From Streptomyces sp. DH5 (GTDB lineage: Bacteria > Actinomycetota > Actinomycetes > Streptomycetales > Streptomycetaceae): a DNA stretch of 32,329 nt. The DNA lies in contig NZ_JAHWGP010000047.1 in NCBI RefSeq assembly GCF_020873915.1, positions 1 through 32,329 on the forward strand, given 5' to 3'. Of the stretch, positions 23,554-31,700 are shown piece by piece; position 1 is the first letter of the stretch; every line of letters starts with the position of its first letter. A program made the translations under genes and the position numbers. The notes under the pieces were generated by a model. It searched no databases and was not told the DNA's origin. It worked only from the letters and a program-made list of their open reading frames with translations.

Positions 23554-25035
23554 TCAGCAGCCGGGTGCGCCGGGCTGGTCGAACATCTCCGCGGCGTAGG
23601 CGGCGAGCTGCAGGGCGGCGGTGTGGTCGATGCCGAGTTCCGTGGCAGCGGACAGCACGGCGTCCGAGGCGGTGGCCGAGGTGCCCAGGTGCTTGGCCGT
23701 GACGTGAAGGAGCTGCTCGTGCTGGTCCCCGGTCAGGCCCAGACGCAGGGCGAGTGCCTCCCCGCCGGCGGTCACCGAGCAGACCCCGGTCTCGGGCAGT
23801 TGCAGTTCGACCGACTGGGCGGCTTCCATGTCGCCGGCGAGGGCGGCGGCGATGGAGCGGACCTGCTCGTAGCCGGTGAGCATGAGGAAGGTCGGGGCAC
23901 GACCGTAGCTCTTCATGCCGACGGCGTAGTAGCCCGGTTCGGGATGAGCGAGCTCGCGGTAGCCGTGCGGGGTGACGGTGCCGCAAGAGTGCTGGTTGGG
24001 GTCGATGAGCGGGGCGAGGGCGCGGGGCGCGGACATGATCGGGTCGAGTTCCAGGCGGAGCTCCTCGGCGATGCGGAAGTCGGGCCGGAAGCCGGTGGCC
24101 GCGACGATCCGGTCGGCGGTGAGGACCTGCTCGGTGCCGTCCGGGCTTCGGGAGACGAGTTCGACCTGGTCGTGGGCGGGGTCGTCGCCCAGGGGACGGA
24201 CAGCGTGGGCACGGAAGCCGGCGGCGAGGGTGACGCGCCCCGTGTCCACGAGCATCTTCAGGCCGGAGCCGATGGCGCCGCGGGCGGGCAGCTCGTCGTC
24301 GCTGCCGCCGCCGAAGGAGGCGGCCGGGTCGGCGCCACGAATGGCCCAGGTGATGGTGGTACCCGGCGCGCTGTCGGCCAGTTCGGCCAGGGCGAGCAGG
24401 GTGTTGGCCGCCGAGTGGCCGGCGCCGACGACGACGGTGTGGCGGCCGGCGTGCTGGTCCCGGTCCGTTCCGAGGACGTCGGGCAGGCCGTGGTTGATCC
24501 AGGCGGCGGCCTCCTGCTCTCCGTGGGCGGGCAGGCCGTTGGCTCCGACGTGGTTGGGCCGGCGCCAGGTGCCGGAGGCGTCGACGACGGCGCGGGCGAG
24601 CAGTTCCTCGCCGTCGGCCAGACGCAGGACGAAGGGGGCCGATTCCCGGCCGGCGGTTCGCAGGCGGTCGATGCCCAGACGGCTGATGGCGGTGACCTCG
24701 GCGCCGTAGCGGATGTGCGGGGCGAGCGCGGGCAGTTCGGCCAGCGGCTGGAGGTACTGCTTGACGAGATCTCCACCGGTGGGCAGAGCTGACGCGTCGG
24801 GCTCGTCCCATCCGGCGGCCGCGAGCAGGCGGCGCGCGGCGGGGTCGGTGTTGAACTCCCACGGGCTGAAGAGCTGGATGTGGGACCAGGCTCGGACAGC
24901 TGTCGCCGCGGCGTCACCGGCTTCCACGACGACGAAGGGGACGCCGCGTTCGGCCAGGTGCGCCGCGGCAGCCAGGCCGACGGGGCCGGCTCCGATCACG
25001 GCGACAGGAAGGCGGTCGGGGCTGAGGTCAACCAC
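23554..25035 (-). CDS. FAD/NAD(P)-dependent flavoprotein monooxygenase, ArsO-like
   Basis: A 493-residue two-dinucleotide flavoprotein. The FAD motif is VAVIGAGPVGLAAAAHL near the N-terminus, the NADP(H) motif VVVGAGHSAANTLLAL near the middle, and ATGFRPD in the typical second FAD contact. GTG 25035 is preferred: AAAGGA lies about 9 bp upstream, while GTG 25053 has no ribosome binding site. The C-terminal 90 residues are a helical extension with scattered Cys, and the protein ends in PGC. Proteins of this type occur in actinobacterial ars islands under names such as ArsO; their reaction is not settled. It follows a small Cys-Cys protein gene by 35 bp and shares ArsR-like control sites with the PKS, so oxidation of an arsenical or a polyketide intermediate is inferred. 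Confidence 0.85.
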   Translation of the reverse strand: MVDLSPDRLPVAVIGAGPVGLAAAAHLAERGVPFVVVEAGDAAATAVRAWSHIQLFSPWEFNTDPAARRLLAAAGWDEPDASALPTGGDLVKQYLQPLAELPALAPHIRYGAEVTAISRLGIDRLRTAGRESAPFVLRLADGEELLARAVVDASGTWRRPNHVGANGLPAHGEQEAAAWINHGLPDVLGTDRDQHAGRHTVVVGAGHSAANTLLALAELADSAPGTTITWAIRGADPAASFGGGSDDELPARGAIGSGLKMLVDTGRVTLAAGFRAHAVRPLGDDPAHDQVELVSRSPDGTEQVLTADRIVAATGFRPDFRIAEELRLELDPIMSAPRALAPLIDPNQHSCGTVTPHGYRELAHPEPGYYAVGMKSYGRAPTFLMLTGYEQVRSIAAALAGDMEAAQSVELQLPETGVCSVTAGGEALALRLGLTGDQHEQLLHVTAKHLGTSATASDAVLSAATELGIDHTAALQLAAYAAEMFDQPGAPGC

Positions 25036-25070
25036 GGTGTGGTGTCCTTTCACGAAGGGCGGGGCGGCAG

Positions 25071-25235
25071 TCAGGCATCTCGCGCGGGATCGGGCGAGGA
25101 CGTACCGAGGCCCTCACCTCCGTCCGCCTCTCTGCGTTGCGCGGTGCGCTGCTCTGCCCGCTGCCGTAATTCGGCGATCGCGGCACAGCAGGGGCCGGCC
25201 TGCTCGGCACCGGCGGGGCCGACGGGATCACTCAT
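25071..25235 (-). CDS. Small Cys-Cys protein in the arsenic operon
   Basis: A 54-residue hydrophilic protein from ATG 25235, with CAGGAG about 9 bp upstream. It starts MSDPVGPAGAEQAGPCCAAI, continues as a charged helix rich in Glu, Gln and Arg, and ends in a Ser/Pro/Asp tail. The adjacent cysteines at 16-17 occupy the same N-terminal position as the As-binding Cys pair of the ArsR encoded nearby, so arsenite binding or handover is conceivable. No family is recognised. It is the first gene of the unit that includes the flavoprotein, with the conserved promoter block copy B and an ArsR-like site upstream. Confidence 0.6.
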   Translation of the reverse strand: MSDPVGPAGAEQAGPCCAAIAELRQRAEQRTAQRREADGGEGLGTSSPDPARDA

Positions 25236-25298
25236 CAGGATCGGCTCCTGTCGCGGCGGCTCGGACGGCGACACGGAAGCGAGCGCATCACGACCGCC

Positions 25299-25358
25299 TA
25301 TATAGACAAACAACGAATCAAGGCTCCAGCCTTGCTCCTGCTTCGATGAATGTCAACC
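25299..25358 (-). promoter_or_regulatory. Conserved three-block promoter element, copy B, with palindrome
   Basis: Matches copy A (21909-21968) in three blocks with the same spacing. It includes a perfect 7-2-7 inverted repeat, CAAGGCT-CC-AGCCTTG (25319-25334), where copy A has only CAAG-N6-CTTG. The last block overlaps the ArsR-like dyad TCGATGAATGTCAA (25343-25356). It faces the small Cys-Cys gene, whose start is 64 bp away. Confidence 0.55.
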
Positions 25359-25433
25359 AGAGGCCACGCCTTCGCGGGCTGTGACGAGCGTCACTCTGCG
25401 CCGCGTTGCGCGGACGCCGCACTCGGGTCAATC

Positions 25434-25447
25434 TCGATACATGTCGA
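25434..25447. promoter_or_regulatory. ArsR-type operator in the PKS upstream region
   Basis: TCGATACATGTCGA, a 5-N4-5 dyad with one mismatch, lies between the divergent flavoprotein unit and the PKS gene, about 290 bp before the PKS start. It shares the pattern T(C/A)GAT-N4-(A/G)TC(G/T/A)A with three other sites in this window. The rest of 25359-25735 shows no gene. Confidence 0.5.
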
Positions 25448-25735
25448 AACAACGGGGGTAGCGGCGCAGGGATCATCCACCCAGTGCCACAGCGACATCG
25501 GGGAACAGCGGCTGTGCCGATAGCCGCACCCGGCCCGTGAACGGTCAGTGCGCTCGCCCCGCACATGACCGCTCAGCCAGCGGAGCCGGCTCCTCCCCGC
25601 CTCACTCCCGTGTCTGTCCTCGGTGTGTGCGCCCGCCACCGGGCCGGCCTCGCTGCCGGCCCGCCGCGCCCGTGCCGCGGTTCCTTCCGTGCTGCTTCAC
25701 CAGTGAACGGCTTCGCCATGCCCGGAAGGACATCC

Positions 25736-28700
25736 ATGCCCCACGACTCCACCCGCGCGGCTGAGACCGCCAGTGCACCGATCGCCATCATCGGCATGGC
25801 CGGACGGTTCGCCGACGCCACCAGCCCTCAACAGCTCTGGGACATGCTGCTCCAGGGCCGCGACGCCATCACGGGCATCCCGCCCGAGCGCTACGACATA
25901 GACGCCGTCTACGACCCCACGCCCCGCACACCCGGCCGCACGGTGAGCCGGTGGGGCGGTCTGCTCCGCGACATCGACGCCTTCGACGCGGAATTCTTCG
26001 GCATCTCCCCTCGCGAGGCCGACCGCATGGACCCCCAGCAGCGGCTGCTGCTGGAAGTCGCCTACGAAGCCCTCGAGGACGCGGGCCAGCCCCTCCCACG
26101 CGTCGCCGGCACCGACACGGGTGTGTTCATCGGCCAACTGGGCGGTGACTACTGGCACATGCAGTACGACGACCGCGATCAGCTCGACCTGTACGCCATG
26201 ACCGGTGCCGCCGCCCGCGCCATCACCTCCGGCCGCCTGTCCTACGCCTTCGACCTGCGCGGCCCCAGCTTCACCGTCGACACCGCCTGCTCCTCCGCGC
26301 TCGTGGCCGTCCACAACGCCGTGCAGGCGATCCGGCTCGGCGAATGCCCCCTGGCGATCGCCGGCGGCGTCAACCTCGTCCTGCTGCCGGAGGAGGGCGT
26401 CGTCTACTCCGGCGCCGGCATGCTCGCCTCCGACGGCCGCTGCAAATTCGCCGACGCCTCCGGTGACGGCTTCGTGCGCAGCGACGGCATCGGTGCGGTG
26501 ATCCTCAAGCCCCTGTCGGCCGCCCTGGCCGACGGTGACCGCATCCGGGCCGTCATCCGCGGCTCCGCCGTCGGCAACGACGGCCAGAGCAGCGGCTACC
26601 TGGTCACCCCCGCCGTCGAGGGCCAGCGCGACGTACTGCGCCGCGCCTACGCCAACGCGGGCGTGGATCCGGCCGACATCACCTACATCGAGGCCCACGG
26701 CACCGGGACCAGCGTCGGTGACCCGGTCGAACTCCAGGCCCTGGCCGACATCGTCGGGCACCGCCCGCCCGACCGGCGCTGCCTGGTCGGCTCGGTGAAG
26801 ACCAACATCGGCCACGCCGAGGCAGCAGCCGGCATCGCCGGACTCATCAAAGCCGTGCTGTGTCTGGAGAACAGGACGGTCCCCGCGAACCTGCACCTGA
26901 ACAATCCCAACCCGGCCGTCGACTGGGACAACCTGCCGCTGGCCGTTCCCACCCGGTCCACACCGATGCCCGAGCGGGACCGGCCCGCCATCGCCGGGGT
27001 GTCCAGCTTCGGCTTCTCCGGCACCAACGCCCACCTCGTTCTCGAAGCCGCTCCCGAGCCGGCCGCTCCCGCCCCGGACACGCAGCCGCCGGCCGCTCGC
27101 AGCGAGCTGCTGGTGCTGTCCGCCCTCACGCCCGAAGCCCTCAACGACACCGCCCGCGCCATGGCCGACCACCTCGACGGCCCCGGCGCCCAGCACTCCC
27201 TGCGCGACATCGCCCACTCCTCGGCGCTGCGCCGCACCTCCCACGACGCCCGGCTCGCGCTGCCCGTCGACAGCCACGCCGAGGCCGCTGCCGCCTTGCG
27301 GGGCTTCGCCGAGGGGGAGAACGAACCCGGCCTGTCCTTCAGCGACTACACCGACCCCGAAGCGGCGCCGAGGATCGCGTTCGTCTTCCCCGGCCAGGGT
27401 TCGCAGTGGCCGGGCATGGGCCGCGAACTCCTGGAGAGCGAACCGGTCTTCCACCAGGCCATGCGGCTCTGCGACGACGCCATCAAGTCCGAGACCGGAT
27501 GGTCGGTCATCGAACTGCTGCGCTCAGCGGACGAGGAGCGGCTCAAGCAGCTCGACGTCATCCAGCCCACGCTGTGGGCCATGGAGATCGCCCTGGCCGA
27601 ACTGTGGCGGTCCTGGGGCATCGAACCGGACGTGGTCATCGGGCACAGCATGGGCGAGTCCGCCGCCGCCTACGTCTCCGGCGCGCTGTCGCTCTCCGAT
27701 GCCGCAGCGGTCATCTGCCGCCGCAGCCGGCTGGCCAAACGCCTCTCCGGGCGCGGCACCATGGCCTGGGTCTCCCTGCCCGCCGACGAGGCCGCAGCCG
27801 CACTGGCCGGTCACGAGGACACGGTGGCGGTCGCCGCCATCAACAGCCCCACCTCCACCCTGCTGTCCGGCGACGGCGACGCCCTGGGCCAGGTGCTGGC
27901 CACACTCGACGCCCGCGGCGTCGACAACCGCCGGGTCAACGTCGACTTCGCCTCGCACTGCCCGCAGATGGACGCCCTGCGCGAGGACCTGCTCACCGAG
28001 CTGTCCCACCTCACCCCACGAGCGGGCCGCATCCCGCTCCACTCCACCCTGCTCAACGAAGTGATCGACGGCTCCGGAATGGACGCCGACTACTGGGTGC
28101 GCAACATCCGCCGGCCGGTCGACTTCGTCGGCGCGGTCCGCGGTCAGCTCGACCTCGGCGACACGGTCTTCGTCGAAGTCAGCCCCCACCCGCTGCTCGT
28201 GTCCGGTATCCGCGAGACCAGCCGCACGGCCACCGGCGCCGACACCACCGCGGTCGGCAGCCTGCGCCGCCACTCCGACGAACGCAGCGCCCTGCTCACC
28301 TCGGCCGCGGCCTTGCACACGGCCGGCGCCGACCTCGACCTCGGCACACTGACCGCCGGAGGCCGCTACGTGCCCCTGCCGTCCTACCCGTGGCAGCGCA
28401 CCCGCCACTGGATCAGCCGTACGCCCACCCCCGCGGCACCCGCCGCTGCGGCGACCGCCGAACCCGAACCGTCCCGGAAGCCCGCGCATCCGCTGCTGGG
28501 CCGGCCGGTCCGCGGCGAGGGCACCACCCGCGTCTGGCAGGGCCCCCTGCGTCTGGCCGACAATCCCTACCTGCGCGACCACTGCATCCAGGACACGATC
28601 ATCCTGCCCGGCACCGCCCATCTGGAACTGATCGCCGCTGCCGCCCGCACCGAACTGGGCTCCGGCGCACTGTCGGTGAGCGACGTGCACTACCACCGCG

Positions 28701-31700
28701 CCCTCTTCCTGGACGAGGACGGGCCCACACCCGAGGTCCAGGTCACCCTCACCCCACGCCCGGACGGCTCACTGCACGGCCGTATCCACAGCCGGGACGC
28801 CGGCACCAGTGACTGGATCCTGCACACCGAAGCCACCGCCCGTGCCCTGCCCGACAACACTCCCCGACCTGACGAGCCGCTCCAGTCGATCCGCGCCCGC
28901 CTGCCCCAGCACCAGGACGCGGACGACTTCTACCCGTGGAACGCAGCCCGCGGAAACCAGTGGAACGGCACCTTCCGAGGCATCACCGAACTGTGGCGCA
29001 CGGACGGTGAAGTCCTCGCCCGGCTGACCTGCCCGACCGCGCTCGTGGACGGCCTCGCACTCCACCACTTCCACCCGGCGCTCCTGGACGCCGGCGGCCA
29101 TGCCATGGCCGCGGCCCGCCCGCTGACGGTTCCCGGCGAGGAGGGCGTCTTCGTCCTCGGCGGCATCGACGAGGTCCGCTTCTACCAGCAGCCGCCCGCC
29201 TCGCTGTTCAGTCACGCCAGGCTGCTGCCGTCCCCGCGCGAGGACTCCTTCGTCGCCGACGTCGACATCCGTGCCGACGACGGCCGCCTGATCGCCCAGA
29301 TGCGCGGCCTGCGCCTGCAGTACCTGGCCGGCCACGCCCCCGCCCTGCTCAGCCCCTTCACCGAGGACGCCGTGACGCCACCCCGTACGACCGACACACC
29401 GGCTCCCGCCGCAGGCAGCGACCTCGACACCTGGCTGCACACCCTCACCTGGGACGAGGCCCCCCTGCCCGCTCCCGTCACGGACACCACCGCTCCGGAC
29501 GGTTTCTGGCTGGTGCTGACCGACAGCGGCTCGACCGGGCGGACCCTGGTGCGGGAGCTGACCGGCCGCGGGCAGCGCGTGGTGGCCGTCACCGCCGCCG
29601 CGGGCCGCCTCGCCGGAGGCGGCGACCGCTACCGCATCGACCCCGCGCAGGAAGAACACTTCCGAGAGGTCCTGGGCGATGTCGCCCGCTACGGCGCCTG
29701 CCGCGGCATCATCCACCTGTGGGCGCTGGACGCCCAGGTCGGTCTGGACGCCACGCCCACCGAGATCCGCCGCGCCCAGCTGCTGGCCGCGCACAGCGTC
29801 CTGTACCTGGCACGGGCCTTGGAGAAGGAACCGCTCGACCACCCGCCGCTGTGGCTGGTCACCCAGCTCGCCCAGGCCACCGGTACGGCGGAGCGGGTAC
29901 GCCACCCCTTCCAGGCCGTGTCGTGGGGACTGGGCCGCACACTGGCGGCCGAGAACCCCGCCCTGTCCCCGCGCATGGTCGACCTCGACCGGTCCGCGGC
30001 CAGCGTTTCCGCCTTGGCGGAGCTGCTGCAGCAGGCCGACCCGGAGGACCAGATGGCGCTGCGCGACGGAAGGCGCCTGGCAGCCCGTCTGCGTCCGTCG
30101 GCCGCCACCCGCCTGCCGCAGGCCCTGTCGCTTCCCTCGCCCGGCGTCATCGACGACCTGCGGCTGACCGAGATCCCCTCCCGGGTCCTCGGCGCCGACG
30201 AGGTCCGCATCGAGGTGAGCCACGCCGGCGTCAACTACCGTGATGTGCTGCTGAGCCTGGGCATGTACCCCGGGCAGGACGACCGGCCGCCCGTCATGGG
30301 CTGGGAGTGCGCCGGCACGGTCAGCGAGGTCGGCCGCGCCGTCGCCGACGTCGCGGTGGGCGACGAGGTCATTGCCTTCGCCGAAGGTTCGCTGGCCTCC
30401 GAAGTCGTCACCCGCGCCTGCCTCACCGCGCCCAAGCCGGCCAGGCTGACCGCGGCCGAGGCCGCGACGCTGCCCGCCGCCTACCTCACCGCCTACCACG
30501 CGCTGAACGACATGGCCCGCCTGGAGCGGGGCCAGAAGGTCCTCATCCACACCGCCACCGGCGGCACCGGCCGGGCCGCCCTGAACGTCGCCCGCTGGAA
30601 GGGAGCCCGTGTCTTCGCCACCGCCGGCAGTGACGCCAAGCGTGAGCTGCTGACCGAGCTCGGTGTCGAGCAGGTGGCCGACTCCCGCAGCCTCGCCTTC
30701 GCCGAGGCCTTCACACCGGCCGTCGGCGAGGAGGGCTTCGACGTCATCTGCAACACCCTGGCCGGTGAAGCCATCGAAGCGAATCTGTCGCTGATGGCCC
30801 CGTACGGGCACTACCTGGAGCTCAGCAAGCGCGACATCCTCGACGACAACTCACTGCCGCTGGGCGCCTTCTCCCGCAACCTGTCCTTCCACGCCATCGA
30901 CGTCGTGCACATGATCCAGCACGCTCCCGCACGTGCCGGAAGGGTGCTGCGGGCTGCCGCCGCCCTGGTCGACAAGGGCGCTCTGGAGGCGCTGCCGCAC
31001 ACGGTGTACCCGGCCGAGAAGGCCGCGGAAGCCTTCCGCCTGATGGCCCAGGCCCGCCACACCGGCAAGATCGTATTGTCGTTCGGCCGGCCGCCCACCG
31101 CGGCGACCGGCCCGCGCGGCCGGGCTGTGACGGTGCACGCCGACGGCACCTACCTGATCACCGGTGGTGCGGGCGGCATCGGTGGCCGGCTGGCACTGTG
31201 GCTGGCCGACCAGGGAGCCCGGCACCTGCTGCTCACCGGCCGCAGCGCGCTGCCGGAGAACGACGCGGCGCTGGACGGGGACCACCCGCAGGCCGCCGCC
31301 GTCGCCGTGCTCAGGCGACTGCGCGAGCGCGGCGTGCACGTGACGTACCAGACCGTGGATGTGGCCGACAGCCAGGCCATGCGGGCCGTGCTCGACTCCC
31401 GGCGCCGCGCGGGCCGACCGCCCGTTCGCGGCGTCTTCCACGCGGCCGGGGTCATCGATTACACCCCGCTGAGCGACATGAGCGGCGCCGAGATGGACCG
31501 CGTGCTGGCGGCCAAGGTCTCCGGCGCGTGGAACCTGCACCGGCTGCTGCGCGAGGAATCGGTGGAGGCGTTCGTCCTGTTCTCCTCCGGCTCCGCCCTG
31601 CTCAGCTCCCCCATGCTGGGCGGGTACGCGGCCGGCAACGCCTTCCTCGACGCGCTGGCACACCACCGGCATGCCCAGGGACTGCCTGCCACCGTCGTCA

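Noticed and set aside
23141-24862. 573-codon minus-strand frame overlapping the SDR and flavoprotein genes
   Set aside because: It runs through the strong terminator at 23504-23548 and is out of frame with the flavoprotein's two dinucleotide motifs.
25697-27454. 585-codon minus-strand open frame opposite the PKS start, with similar long frames at 27524-28696 and 28769-30811
   Set aside because: Antisense to KS, AT, DH and ER motifs; repetitive Val/Gly/Ala composition, no start signals.
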